Source of the DNA: Methylocucumis oryzae
Lineage (GTDB): Bacteria; Pseudomonadota; Gammaproteobacteria; Methylococcales; Methylomonadaceae
Direction of reading: 5' to 3'
Length of the DNA: 46,340 bases
Assembly (NCBI RefSeq): GCF_000963695.1
Contig: NZ_LAJX01000007.1
Location: 3,756-50,095 of the forward strand
In this document: piece after piece, positions 1 to 9,086 of the stretch
How the letters are laid out: every line of letters begins with the position of its first letter
How positions within the stretch are numbered: the stretch's first letter is position 1
Translations under genes and position numbers: made by a program
Notes under the pieces: model-generated
Told to the model about the DNA's origin: nothing
Database searches by the model: none
The model's input: only the letters and a program-made list of their open reading frames with translations

Positions 1-105
1 CGCCGTAAATACGTCCCTGTAGGCTTGGCGGCAGCATCCCTGCTGCCGACACCTCAAGCCACAAGGACGTGGCGAATGCAGAAAACGCAGGGAGCAGTTT
101 TCTGC
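1..105. repeat. Palindromic intergenic repeat, copy A
   Basis: Bases 1-54 match bases 2774-2827 at 49 of 54 positions. The shared core contains the hairpin CGGCAGCA-N4-TGCTGCCG. A second hairpin follows here, with GCAGAAAAC at 78-86 pairing perfectly with GTTTTCTGC at 97-105. The element is truncated by the window edge, so its left boundary is unknown. It looks like a REP- or MITE-type chromosomal repeat. Confidence 0.7.
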
Positions 106-128
106 CACTCTAAACAACCTGTCCCGGC

Positions 129-392
129 TTGGTATTGTCCCGTTTTAAGTTGGTAGCCAAATACCATCGAAAGCTTCTGGTCGTTGCTACGCTCTTGGTT
201 ACGACCGTATCGTGGTATCTCACAGGACAAATTACCTTTGTTATCTGGGCATTTTTGAGTTTGTCCTTAACGTTAGAAAACGCGGCAAAAAGTTTGCTGT
301 CTTCATTACTTGCTATTTTGGTGGATAGACGCCAAACCCCATATAGAGCCTGCGCACATTACGTGCTGCGTTCCCCACGCCCGTGGGGATAA
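129..392 (+). CDS. Possible small membrane protein or gene remnant
   Basis: A TTG-started frame of 87 residues with two hydrophobic stretches (about residues 15-35 and 36-65), which would suit an inner-membrane protein. I recognise no family. The last residues are read through the CRISPR-like repeat at 368-396, where the frame stops, so the 3' end cannot be native if that repeat is real. There is no convincing ribosome binding site. It may be a decayed gene or chance coding; confidence is low. Confidence 0.25.
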   Translation: MVLSRFKLVAKYHRKLLVVATLLVTTVSWYLTGQITFVIWAFLSLSLTLENAAKSLLSSLLAILVDRRQTPYRACAHYVLRSPRPWG

Positions 393-396
393 ACCG
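368..396 (+). CRISPR. Solitary type I-E-like CRISPR repeat
   Basis: A 29-base unit with the architecture of the type I-E repeat: GCGTTCCCC start, a 7-bp dyad CCCCACG/CGTGGGG, and the conserved end GGGGATAAACCG. It has the same length as, and is nearly identical to, the Escherichia coli type I-E repeat (known from the family). No second copy is present within the usual 32-33 bases on either side or elsewhere in the window, and there are no cas genes. It could be an orphan remnant of a decayed array or a leader-proximal repeat without spacers. Confidence 0.65.
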
Positions 397-454
397 ATTA
401 ATAGAATACCAATCCGAGTTGAGGGTAGTTGGGTTAAGTGTGTTGCTCAATGTG

Positions 455-1600
455 TTAGGCTAACAATTCCAGCGCCCATTGTGCCATGTTGTGCGACGCG
501 CCGCCTTGTCCTAAGCGCTGTTTAACACCACTTAGCTCTTTGCGCATGTTGTCAGCATAAACGGTGTCGCTTAATAATTTTATGGCTTCTTGTGCGAGTG
601 CTAGCGCGTTGGCTTCATGTTGGATGAATTCACGGATAATGGCTTTGTTGGCTACGATATTCGGCAGGCCAATAAAAGGTGTTTTGACCAATAAGCGTCC
701 TAGTCCATAGGTTATAGGGGAAAGGCGATAAGCGATAAGCATGGGTATGCCTAATAAAGCTACTTCAAGCGTTGCGGTGCCTGAGGAGGTCATAACGGCG
801 TCGCAGCATTGCACGACGTCGTACATTTCATTTTTGACTATCTTAAGTGTGAGGTTAGGGTCTAAATAATGGCTTAACAATTCATCGCTAATGGAGTGTG
901 CTTGGGGTAAAACCAATTGCACATCAGGATGTTGTTTGATGATGAGCTCAGCGGCAGCGAGCATCACGGGTAATAAGCGTTTTATTTCGTTGGCTCGACT
1001 ACCAGGCAATAAGCCTAGCACAGGTTTGTTTGGGTCTAAGCCATAGCGTTGCATGGCGTGTTGTTTACTGTACATCGGTTTGACTTTATCGACCGACGGA
1101 TGACCGACATAGCGCACAGGCACGTTTTCAGCTTCATAGTAACAAGTTTCAAACGGGAAAATGACGGCCATAGCGGTTATAACTTTTGCGTATTGCTTAA
1201 CACGGCCGGGTCGCCAAGCCCACACTTGCGGGCTGACATAAAACAAGACTTTAATGCCTAAGCGTTTAGCATAGCTTGCGAGTTTAAAATTAAAATCTTT
1301 GTAATCGACACATACCAGTAAATCAGGTTTACGTGTTTGTAACAGGTTATGCATTAACTGCAACGCACGCCGAATTTCTGGGTAATGTTTAATGACTTCA
1401 ATAACGCCAATGACGGCTATAGATGTGGAATCATAGACAACATCGATACCTGCTGTGCGCATTGCTGCTGCGCCCATACCAAATGCGTTGATTTCAGGAT
1501 TGAGCGCGCGCATTTCTAAAAACATGTTAGCCGCATGTTTATCGCCGGACGCTTCGCCAGCGCTAAACATGATAACGGGTGGCTTGGCTTGATTAGCCAT
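455..1600 (-). CDS. lpxB: Lipid-A-disaccharide synthase LpxB
   Basis: LpxB (glycosyltransferase family 19) joins UDP-2,3-diacylglucosamine and lipid X into the lipid A disaccharide at the inner membrane. The protein has 381 residues, the normal length for the family. The N-terminal GEASGD motif (residues 15-20) is present, as are the LPGSR segment near residue 200 and the SGTATLE segment of the donor-binding half. The ATG at 1598-1600 lies inside the end of the upstream aminotransferase gene (8-base overlap), so the two are probably co-transcribed and translationally coupled. The reading frame is intact, unlike several neighbours. The presence of lipid A synthesis indicates a Gram-negative host. 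Confidence 0.95.
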   Translation of the reverse strand: MANQAKPPVIMFSAGEASGDKHAANMFLEMRALNPEINAFGMGAAAMRTAGIDVVYDSTSIAVIGVIEVIKHYPEIRRALQLMHNLLQTRKPDLLVCVDYKDFNFKLASYAKRLGIKVLFYVSPQVWAWRPGRVKQYAKVITAMAVIFPFETCYYEAENVPVRYVGHPSVDKVKPMYSKQHAMQRYGLDPNKPVLGLLPGSRANEIKRLLPVMLAAAELIIKQHPDVQLVLPQAHSISDELLSHYLDPNLTLKIVKNEMYDVVQCCDAVMTSSGTATLEVALLGIPMLIAYRLSPITYGLGRLLVKTPFIGLPNIVANKAIIREFIQHEANALALAQEAIKLLSDTVYADNMRKELSGVKQRLGQGGASHNMAQWALELLA

Positions 1601-2693
1601 GGCTTAAGGCGTTACGAATCACGCTCGCGATTTGTGTTATGTCGGCGTCACTTAAGAAAGGGCATATCGGTAACGAGAAGCATTGTGCCGCGACGGCTTC
1701 TGTATGGGCTAGTTGTACGCCTTGGCATTCTTGCGCGAACGCTTTTTGTTGGTGTAGTGGTACGGGATAATATACGGCGCAACCGATTTGCTCGGCTTGT
1801 AACGCTTTCATAATGTCATCGCGTTGTTCAGATAACAAGGTGTATTGATGGTAAACATGCTCGCCAATGTTGTCAGCATAAGGCGTTGTTAACGGTAAAT
1901 CGGCGAGCAATTCATTATAGCGTTGTGCGACTTGGCGACGCGCTTGGTTATAGTGCTGAATGCGTTTTAATTTAACTCTTAGCACAACGGCTTGCATATC
2001 ATCTAAGCGGCTGTTGTAGCCAATGACGTCGTGATAGTAGCGAATATCAGAGCCGTGATTACGCAATTGTTTGATTTTTGCCGCGACGGTATCCGAATCG
2101 GTGACGACCATGCCGCCATCGCCGAATGCGCCTAAATTTTTGCTGGGAAAAAAACTAAATGCGCCCGCTTGGCCGAATGTGCCAGTTTGTTTACCTTGAA
2201 TGCTGGCGCCAAACGACTGACACGCATCTTCAATTAATAGCAAGCCATGTTGCTCACAAATCTTTGTAATTGCAGGCATGTCGGCAGGTTGACCGAATAA
2301 ATGCACAGGCATTACGGCTTTTGTTTTAGGAGTGATAGCACTGACGATAGCTTCAGGTGAAATATTAAACGTCTTAGGGTCAATATCGACAAATACCGGC
2401 GTTGCTCCTACATATTTAATGGCTTCTGCGGTGGCAATAAACGTAAACGCTGTGGTAATGACTTCATCGCCTGGGCCTACGCCTAACGCTAATAACGCTA
2501 AATGTAAGGCATCTGTGCCTGATGCCACGCCAATTGCATGTTTAACGGACAAATACTGTTCGCATTCGCGCTCAAACGCTTGCCCATTCGGGCCTAATAT
2601 AAATGAACAATTGGCAAGTGTTTCAGCTAAGCCTTGCTCGATTTCATCTTTGATTTCGGCATATTGGGCTTTAAGGTTAACCATTGGAATCAT
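1593..2693 (-). CDS. DegT/DnrJ/EryC1 family PLP-dependent sugar aminotransferase
   Basis: This family transfers an amino group from glutamate to a keto nucleotide-sugar, usually for surface polysaccharide synthesis. The 366-residue protein has the fold-type I signatures: SGTDALHLA near residues 58-66, the PLP-binding Asp in LIEDACQS (D156), and the Schiff-base lysine in FFPSKNLGAFGDGG (K185). Full family length, intact. It precedes and overlaps lpxB, which suggests an envelope role. The exact sugar substrate (for example a 3-keto or 4-keto UDP-sugar) cannot be read from the sequence. Confidence 0.9.
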   Translation of the reverse strand: MIPMVNLKAQYAEIKDEIEQGLAETLANCSFILGPNGQAFERECEQYLSVKHAIGVASGTDALHLALLALGVGPGDEVITTAFTFIATAEAIKYVGATPVFVDIDPKTFNISPEAIVSAITPKTKAVMPVHLFGQPADMPAITKICEQHGLLLIEDACQSFGASIQGKQTGTFGQAGAFSFFPSKNLGAFGDGGMVVTDSDTVAAKIKQLRNHGSDIRYYHDVIGYNSRLDDMQAVVLRVKLKRIQHYNQARRQVAQRYNELLADLPLTTPYADNIGEHVYHQYTLLSEQRDDIMKALQAEQIGCAVYYPVPLHQQKAFAQECQGVQLAHTEAVAAQCFSLPICPFLSDADITQIASVIRNALSHG

Positions 2694-2740
2694 AAGCGTC
2701 GCGGTCTAAAAAGATAGTTAAGTTAAATACGGGTTACTAA

Positions 2741-2856
2741 CTTAAGACTGGACAGCTCATTCAGAACGCAGGACGCTGTATATACGTCCTTGTAGGCTTG
2801 GCGGCAGCACCCATGCTGCCGACACCTGCGTTCTAAATGCCCTGTCCAGTCTTAAG
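2741..2856. repeat. Nested palindromic element (MITE/REP-like), copy B
   Basis: Perfect 15-bp terminal inverted repeats (CTTAAGACTGGACAG at 2741-2755, its complement at 2842-2856) enclose a second 10-bp pair (AGAACGCAGG at 2763-2772, complement at 2825-2834). Inside is the 54-base core shared with copy A, with its CGGCAGCA/TGCTGCCG hairpin (2802-2809, 2814-2821). It is non-coding, 116 bases long, and lies upstream of the aminotransferase gene. The remaining gap to the tRNA (2857-3065) shows nothing I can name. Confidence 0.85.
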
Positions 2857-3065
2857 CGTGTAGCCTAATTACTGGAAAAACATAGCATAGCGACGCCAAT
2901 CCGTTACGCTAAGCTGTTTTAACAGAAGGTTGGTTTATGGAGTTTAGTAGTTTACTTAAACGCATTAACTTATCATGAGTTAATGGTTTTTAAGAGCGTT
3001 TTGCTAATAGCCGCGTTACCAAAAAATAACGCTAAGAGGAGGGTGTGGCTTAAGAAGCTAAAGAA

Positions 3066-3152
3066 TGGTGCCTTGGGCCGGAGTCGAACCGGCACGGATG
3101 TTACTCCGAGGGATTTTAAGTCCCTTGCGTCTACCAATTTCGCCACCAAGGC
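3066..3152 (-). tRNA. tRNA-Leu (anticodon TAA)
   Basis: Read on the minus strand, a complete 87-base type II tRNA starts GCCTTGG and ends CCAAGGC-A-CCA, with the CCA encoded. The anticodon arm GGGA-CTTAAAA-TCCC gives anticodon TAA. A long variable arm (CGGAGTAACATCCG) and a T arm with GGTTCGACTCC follow, as expected for tRNA-Leu. It lies alone between the palindromic element and mutS. Confidence 0.97.
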
Positions 3153-3251
3153 ATCTGTGCTTCAAGAATCTAAGCATTATAGGGAAATAAAAAAATTATG
3201 CCAGTTTTATTTTTAAAAATATTGATATTTTGTTTACAAAGCCGCTACTGT

Positions 3252-5836
3252 TTACAGCAGGCCTTTGAGTTTATAGAGAAATTCTAAGGCTTGCTTAGGG
3301 CTTAATTCATCTGGATTCGCATCGGATAACAGCAAGACTGCCGGATGACAATCATTAGAGGCAAACAAGTCTAATTGATTAACGCCGGTTTCTTTTTGCT
3401 GGTCTATGTAGGCTTGGGTCTCTAACTGTTGTAGCTTAAGTTTGGCTTTTTCTATCACAACTTTGGGGACGCCCGCTAAAGCGGCGACTTGTAAGCCATA
3501 ACTTTGGCTGGCGGGGCCTTCTTTAACGGCATGCATAAAAATAATCTTCTCCCTATGTTCCATCGCATCTAAATGCACATTGCGTATCGCCTTATAGTCG
3601 TCGGCTAGTGCGGTTAGCTCAAAATAATGCGTGGCGAATAGCGTATACGCCTTACAGACTTTCGCTAAATAATCGGCGCATGACCACGCTAATGACAAGC
3701 CATCAAACGTGCTAGTACCGCGTCCTACTTCATCCATTAATACTAAGCTATTTTCGGTAGCGTTATGCAAAATATTAGCGGTTTCAGACATTTTCCACCA
3801 TAAACGTGGAACGGCCGCTGGTTAAATCATCTGACGCACCGATGCGGGTAAAAATCTTATCCACAGGGCCTAAGGTTAATGATTTAGCAGGCACAAAACA
3901 GCCTATATGCGCAATTAGCACGATGAGTGCTGTTTGCCGCATATACGTGGATTTACCGCCCATATTCGGCCCGGTAATGATTAACATACGTCGTTTGGGT
4001 GACAGTTCTAAATCGTTAGCGACAAACGGTTGCTCTGATACCTGCTCGACGACTAAATGTCTGCCGGCTTGAATGTCAATTCCGGGATTAGCTGTTAGCT
4101 CAGGCTTAACGAGTTGCAAACGCTCGCTACGCTCAGCAAAATTAGTCAACACATCTAATTCAGCTAACGCTAGCGCACAGTGTTGTAATTCGGATAAAGA
4201 CTGACCTAAACGGTTTAGTAGTTCATCATACAATGCTTTTTCAAAGGCTAAGGCTTTTTCGCGTGCGCTTAATACCTTGTCTTCAAAACGCTTTTAGCTC
4301 GTCAGTAATATAGCGCTCCGCACCTTTTAAGGTTTGTTTGCGGTGATAATGAGCGGGAATTTTAGTGCTATGCTGATGGCTAATCTCGATATAGTAGCCA
4401 TGTACGCGGTTATAATTGACTTTCAGCGTATTAATGCCGGTAGCGGCTTTTTCTCTTGCCTCTAAATCGATTAAAAACTGATCGGCATGTTGGCTTAAAT
4501 AACGTAATTCGTCTAATTCAGCGCTATAACCTGGTGCAATAACGCCGCCGTCGCGAATTAAAACGGGTGGATTATCGATAATGGCTTGTTGTAATAACGC
4601 TACTAACTCAGGATATTCCCCGATTTGTTGCGCTAAACGGTCTAACTCAGGTAGCTCATGCACTGCTAAACAAGCTTGTAATTCGGGTAATACGGCTAAA
4701 GTCTGACGTAACACGACTAAATCGCGTGGTCTAGCTGACTTTAACGCAATACGCGAACTAATTCGCTCAATATCGCCAACATGCCTAAGCTGCGTTTGTA
4801 CTGACTGGAATAAGGCATCGGTTAATAAGGCGGTTATCACGGCATAGCGTTGATTTAATAAGGCTTGATCGCGTAACGGTCTGTGCAACCACCGGCGTAA
4901 ACACCGACTGCCCATCGCCGTTGCGGTCTTATCTAATACGCCTAATAAGGTGTACTGCATTAACCCCGATGGATGAAAGTCTAGCTCTAAATTACGCCGA
5001 CTCGCGGCGTCTAAAATTAACGCATCATGGCTATATTCCACGCGTAAGCCTTGAATATGGGGCAACGCGCTTTGCTGAGTGTCTTTAACATATTGCAATA
5101 ATACCCCGGCCGCAGTGACTGCTAAGGTTAGCGTATCACAACCAAAGCCTTTTAAATCAACGGTATTAAACTGTTGTAATACCCGTTGCCTCGCACTATC
5201 CGCGTCAAAATGCCACGGTGGCCTACGGCATAAACCGCTACGTTGTTTTAAGCTAGGTAATAACGTGACCTCCTCGTTAAACAGCAATTCAGCCGGATTT
5301 AACCGATTCAACTCACTGAGTAATTGGTCATCGGACGACACTTCAATGACTGTAAAGCGACCACTACCTAAATCCAAACTGGCGATGCCGTATTTCTGAC
5401 GTTCTGAGCAAACAGCGACTAATAAATTCTCTTTACGCTCTTCTAATAATGCTTCGTCGGTTACTGTCCCAGGCGTGACAATACGCACGACTTTACGCTC
5501 AACGGGGCCTTTGCTGGTATTGGGGTCGCCGATTTGCTCGCAAATGGCAATTGACATGCCGCACTTAAGCAAACGCGCTAAATAGGATTCGGCAGCATGA
5601 TAAGGAATTCCCGCCATTGCGATAGGTTCGCCTGCTGATTGCCCGCGCGCAGTCAAGGTAATATCCAGCAATTGTGCGGCTTTTACCGCGTCGTCATAAA
5701 ACAGCTCGTAAAAGTCACCCATACGGTAAAACAACAGCGTCTCAGGATAATCGGCTTTTATCCTAAGATATTGTTGCATCATTGGGGTGTGTTGGGTGGG
5801 AGATGTTTTTTTATCAGATTTGACAGAGGTATTCAT
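3252..5836 (-). CDS. mutS: DNA mismatch repair ATPase MutS, read in three pieces
   Basis: MutS recognises mismatches and small loops and recruits MutL. The N-terminal mismatch-binding domain, including the [11 protein letters not shown] segment, is present. So are the clamp and lever regions and the ATPase (GPNMGGKST Walker [17 protein letters not shown] Walker B, ATHYFEL). The frame breaks twice: at the AAAA run 4285-4288 (plus strand) after ITDELKAF, and at the TTTT run 3791-3794 after STFMVE. Deleting one base from each run gives a continuous 860-residue protein with the family's usual sequence across both joins. Sequence error is therefore more likely than decay. If real, the cell would lack mismatch repair. 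Confidence 0.93.
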
Positions 5837-5919
5837 GTAGCAGGGATGTTGTGTTCAGACGCTTGGGCAAATGTTGACCGTCAGCCTACACTATCTTAAT
5901 ACAACTATCCAGATGGCAG

Positions 5920-5938
5920 TTTTTTTTTGGGGGGGGGG
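5920..5938. repeat. T9-G10 double homopolymer
   Basis: Nine T followed by ten G, in the 267-base gap between the divergent mutS and J-domain genes. Run lengths of this size are unreliable in many sequencing chemistries. The gap otherwise holds the divergent promoters, which I cannot place with confidence. Confidence 0.8.
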
Positions 5939-6103
5939 TGAATATTCAACGCTCGCCCTGACTAGACGATGCGTCATTTATATAGTACGGTGTGACTACT
6001 TGGGCGCATGACTAGGTAACTTAGTTAGCGCGGTTGAATAACACAGCCCAGATGACGAGAAAACCTATCCATTACCTTTAAATCTTCTTTTGTTATCACT
6101 ATT

Positions 6104-7256
6104 ATGAGCAAACCATCTAAAAAAAAGCTAGCTATAAGCAAAGCGGCTAATGCTAAAACAGTGTTGTCTAAAGCACAGAAAAAATACAACACACTAAGCA
6201 AAAAAAGTCGAAACGCAAAAAAAACACCTGCAAGAATGGCAAGAGGCTATCCCTAAATTTAATCTCGCGTTTACCACTGAATACGAGCCGCTACAAAAAC
6301 AACATTGCGAAGCGCGTATGGGGTTTGCTCGTTTACTGGATAAGGCGTATCACAGTAAAGGGTTTAGCAAAACAGATAAGAAGAAGTTAAGCCATTTAAT
6401 CACTGAACTCACGGCTGATATTTTAGCGGTAAACGAAGATGCAGAAATAATGGCTTTACATGACCAATATAGCGATGTTGATTTCAACTCGATAAAACAA
6501 GATTCTGAAGCGATGGCGGGTGATTTGTTTAAGTCTATGTTTGAAAGTCATTTTGGCGTTGATTTAGGTGATGACTTTGACATAAGCAACCCGGATGAAG
6601 CTAAAAAAATCCTCGAAGAAACCATGTTAAATCTTCGGGCTGAACAAGACAAAATCGAGCAGCAGGAAGATGAGGCAAAGCCTGCTAAAAAGAAGACTGC
6701 GAAGCAATTAGCTAAAGAAGAGCAAGAGCGTGTAGCGGAAGAAAATATTAGTAAATCGATACGTGAAGTTTATCGTAAATTAACCTCTGAATGTCATCCT
6801 GACCGAGAGCCTGATGAAACCGAGCGCGCGCGTAAAACTGAGCTAATGCAACGTATTAACGCGGCTTATGCGAAAAAAGATTTGCTGGCGTTATTAGAGT
6901 TGCAATTAGAGTTAGCGCAAATTGACACGCACTACATTAACAATCTAGCGGAAGACCGGTTAAATTATATCAACCAGGTGTTAGAAGAGCAGTTAATGGA
7001 AATCGAGGATGAAATCCAAGTAATGAGCGCGCCGTTTAAAATGAAGCTAGACTTAGCTCCGTGGCAAACATTATCAAGCAAACAAATGTTACAAGCGTTT
7101 AAAGCCGATATTGCAGCGTTGAAGCGGGAAATAGTAGAGATTACTAATGAAACGTTAGAACTTCAGGATTTTGCCGAACTGAAAAGATTTCTTAAGTCCT
7201 ATGACATTCCTAAACCAGGGGAAGATGATTTTTATGACTTATTAATGGGGTTGTAG
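6104..7256 (+). CDS. J-domain-like co-chaperone protein (frameshifted near N terminus)
   Basis: After removing one A from the run of eight at 6217-6224 the gene reads as 383 residues from ATG 6104. As given, the frame stops after 50 residues and restarts downstream. The N terminus is lysine-rich. A central acidic/lysine-rich linker precedes a J-like segment around IREVYRKLTSECHPD, with the HPD tripeptide that stimulates Hsp70 ATPase. The following KTELMQRINAAY resembles helix III of J domains. The rest is helical and unassigned. It has no Gly/Phe or zinc-finger regions, so it is not DnaJ itself. An Hsp70 partner and clients are inferred only. Confidence 0.7.
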
Positions 7257-7279
7257 CGAATACTGTGGCTACCGCTTAA

Positions 7280-7308
7280 TTGACATTGCGCTAAAATAGC
7301 GCTACTTT
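7280..7308 (+). promoter_or_regulatory. Candidate sufS promoter with palindromic operator
   Basis: TTGACA (7280-7285) is a perfect -35 box, 17 bases before TACTTT (7303-7308). The spacer contains a 15-base palindrome, GCGCTA-AAA-TAGCGC (7288-7302). A dyad placed between the boxes is typical of a repressor site; an iron-sulfur or stress regulator would make sense here but is inferred. Confidence 0.5.
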
Positions 7309-7311
7309 AAA

Positions 7312-7342
7312 ATCCTAGTGTTTTACTAGGATATTTTGTTTT
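7312..7342 (+). terminator. Hairpin with T-rich tail before sufS
   Basis: ATCCTAGT (7312-7319) pairs with ACTAGGAT (7325-7332) around a 5-base loop, followed by ATTTTGTTTT. It could terminate the upstream J-domain gene or form a leader hairpin for sufS, depending on where transcription starts. Confidence 0.55.
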
Positions 7343-7349
7343 CATCCCT

Positions 7350-8582
7350 ATGAGTTCCATGATTGAGTTTCCTATAGCGGACATCCGCGCTGATTTTCCC
7401 ATTTTAGCGACACAGATACGCAATAAGCCATTGGTTTATTTAGATAATGCGGCTAGTTGTCAAAAACCTGATGCCGTGATTAATGCCATTAGTGATTTTT
7501 ATCGCCACGATTACGCCAATATTCATCGTGGCGTCCACACCTTAAGTGTGCGCGCAACCGATAAATTTGAAGCGGCGCGGGAGAAAGTCAAAACCTTTAT
7601 TAACGCGGCACAGGCTAAAGAAATTATTTTCGTGCGCGGAGCGACCGAAGCCATTAATTTAGTCGCGCATAGTTATGGTAAAGCCTTTGTTAAGCCAGGC
7701 GATGAGATTGTGATTACCGCCATGGAGCATCATTCCAATATCGTGCCGTGGCAAATGTTGTGTGAAAGCGTTGGGGCAGTATTGAAAGTCTTACCGATGA
7801 ATGTGTCTGGTGAGCTTATTATGGAGCATTTACCTGGTTTGTTGACTGAAAAAACCCGGTTAGTGGCTGTGGCTCACATGTCTAATGCGTTAGGGACGAT
7901 TAATCCGGTTAGTGCGATTATCGAAGCAGCACATGCGCGTAATATTCCGGTATTGTTAGACGGTGCACAAGCGATTCCGCACATGGCTGTTGATGTGCAA
8001 GCGTTAGATTGTGACTTTTATGTGTTTTCTGGGCATAAGCTGTATGGACCTTCTGGTGTAGGCGTCTTGTATGGCAAGCAAAAATGGTTAGACGCCATGC
8101 CGCCTTATCAAGGTGGGGGCGATATGATTCGTACCGTCACATTTGATAAAAGCACGTATGCAGGTTTACCGCATAAATTTGAAGCCGGTACGCCTAATAT
8201 TGCCGATGTGGTGGGTTTAGGCGCGGCGATTGATTATTTAGCCGGTATCGGCATGGAGGCTATCGCCGCCTATGAAGCCGAGTTATTGGCTTATGCGACT
8301 GAGCAAGCAAGTCAAATCAATGGCTTGACTTTGGTCGGTACTGCTCAGGAAAAAGGCGCTATTTTATCGTTTACGCTCGCTAAAATTCACCCACACGATA
8401 TAGGTACGATGTTAGATAGCTTAGGTATTGCGATTCGAGCCGGTCATCATTGCGCCATGCCGGTGATGGATTTTTACCAAGTGCCTGCTACCGCTAGAGC
8501 GTCATTTGCCATGTATAATACTCAGCAAGAAATCGACGTATTAATGGCTGGCATACGTGAGTTAATTAAGTTATTTGGTTGA
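7350..8582 (+). CDS. sufS: Cysteine desulfurase SufS
   Basis: SufS is a group II PLP cysteine desulfurase that takes sulfur from L-cysteine and passes it to SufU or SufE for Fe-S cluster assembly. The protein has 410 residues, the usual length. The PLP lysine lies in FSGHKLYGPSG (K230). The persulfide-carrying cysteine is in RAGHHCAMP (C368), the short-loop arrangement of SufS rather than IscS. It heads the cluster sufS, hicBA, sufU, rsmJ, Rieske gene. The sufBCD scaffold genes are not in this window. Confidence 0.95.
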   Translation: MSSMIEFPIADIRADFPILATQIRNKPLVYLDNAASCQKPDAVINAISDFYRHDYANIHRGVHTLSVRATDKFEAAREKVKTFINAAQAKEIIFVRGATEAINLVAHSYGKAFVKPGDEIVITAMEHHSNIVPWQMLCESVGAVLKVLPMNVSGELIMEHLPGLLTEKTRLVAVAHMSNALGTINPVSAIIEAAHARNIPVLLDGAQAIPHMAVDVQALDCDFYVFSGHKLYGPSGVGVLYGKQKWLDAMPPYQGGGDMIRTVTFDKSTYAGLPHKFEAGTPNIADVVGLGAAIDYLAGIGMEAIAAYEAELLAYATEQASQINGLTLVGTAQEKGAILSFTLAKIHPHDIGTMLDSLGIAIRAGHHCAMPVMDFYQVPATARASFAMYNTQQEIDVLMAGIRELIKLFG

Positions 8583-8608
8583 TGGCGAAAGCTGTTGGAG
8601 TGATTTTT

Positions 8609-8839
8609 ATGTTCTACACCATCAAAGCACATATTCATCAAGGCGAACAAACTGGGTTTGTGGCTGAATGTGTTGAATTGCCTATAGTAACTCAAGGACA
8701 AACGTTGGATGAAGTTACTGAGAATCTTCGTGAAGCGATTAGCTTGCATTTGGAAGGCGAAGATTTAGCTAAACTTGGTTTTGCTCCCAATCCGCCTATT
8801 GTCATCAATTACGAGATGGCTGCAGTATGCCAAAATTAA
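8609..8839 (+). CDS. hicB: HicB-family antitoxin
   Basis: A 76-residue protein of the short HicB type (an RNase H-like partial fold that masks HicA). Typical features are GFVAECVELPIVTQGQTLDE and the helical ENLREAI. The ATG at 8609 is chosen because it follows GGAG by 8 bases and starts at the family's conserved beta strand. It overlaps the downstream toxin gene by 13 bases, so antitoxin and toxin are coupled with antitoxin first. No DNA-binding domain is visible after the HicB fold. Confidence 0.85.
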   Translation: MFYTIKAHIHQGEQTGFVAECVELPIVTQGQTLDEVTENLREAISLHLEGEDLAKLGFAPNPPIVINYEMAAVCQN

Positions 8840-9069
8840 GGCGGCTAACTGCTAAACAAATCGTTGCAATGTTAACTGGATTTGGTTTTGTGGTGGCTTC
8901 TCAACGAGGTAGTCATATTAAAATGGTTCGTATTGTCCAAGATCAAAAGCAAATATTGACTATTCCAAATCACAACGAACTAGATACAGGAACCTGTAAA
9001 GCAGTGATGCGGCAAGTAAGTCGGTACATTAGTGTGGCAGAACTGTATCCATATTTTTATTCTGAATAA
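8827..9069 (+). CDS. hicA: HicA-family mRNA interferase toxin
   Basis: An 80-residue protein with the double-stranded-RNA-binding-like HicA fold. The start is MPKLRRLTAKQIVAML, followed by the catalytic-region motif QRGSHIKM (H30) and the later TIPNHNELDTGT segment. HicA toxins cleave mRNA and are neutralised by HicB. The pair is inserted between sufS and sufU, which normally sit together, so expression may be tied to the iron-sulfur operon or the pair may be a recent insertion. Intact. Confidence 0.85.
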   Translation: MPKLRRLTAKQIVAMLTGFGFVVASQRGSHIKMVRIVQDQKQILTIPNHNELDTGTCKAVMRQVSRYISVAELYPYFYSE

Positions 9070-9086
9070 TAGTCTAAGGTCTCCCC

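Noticed and set aside
455-2709. Plus-strand reading frames opposite lpxB and the aminotransferase gene
   Set aside because: They are antisense shadows of well-conserved genes and have no family motifs or ribosome binding sites.
3784-4233. Separate small MutS-like genes
   Set aside because: The pieces abut exactly and join into one full-length MutS after two one-base corrections.
5920-5938. T9-G10 run as a phase-variable switch for mutS or the J-domain gene
   Set aside because: Long homopolymers are unreliable here given the other run-length problems, and no promoter spacing can be tied to it.
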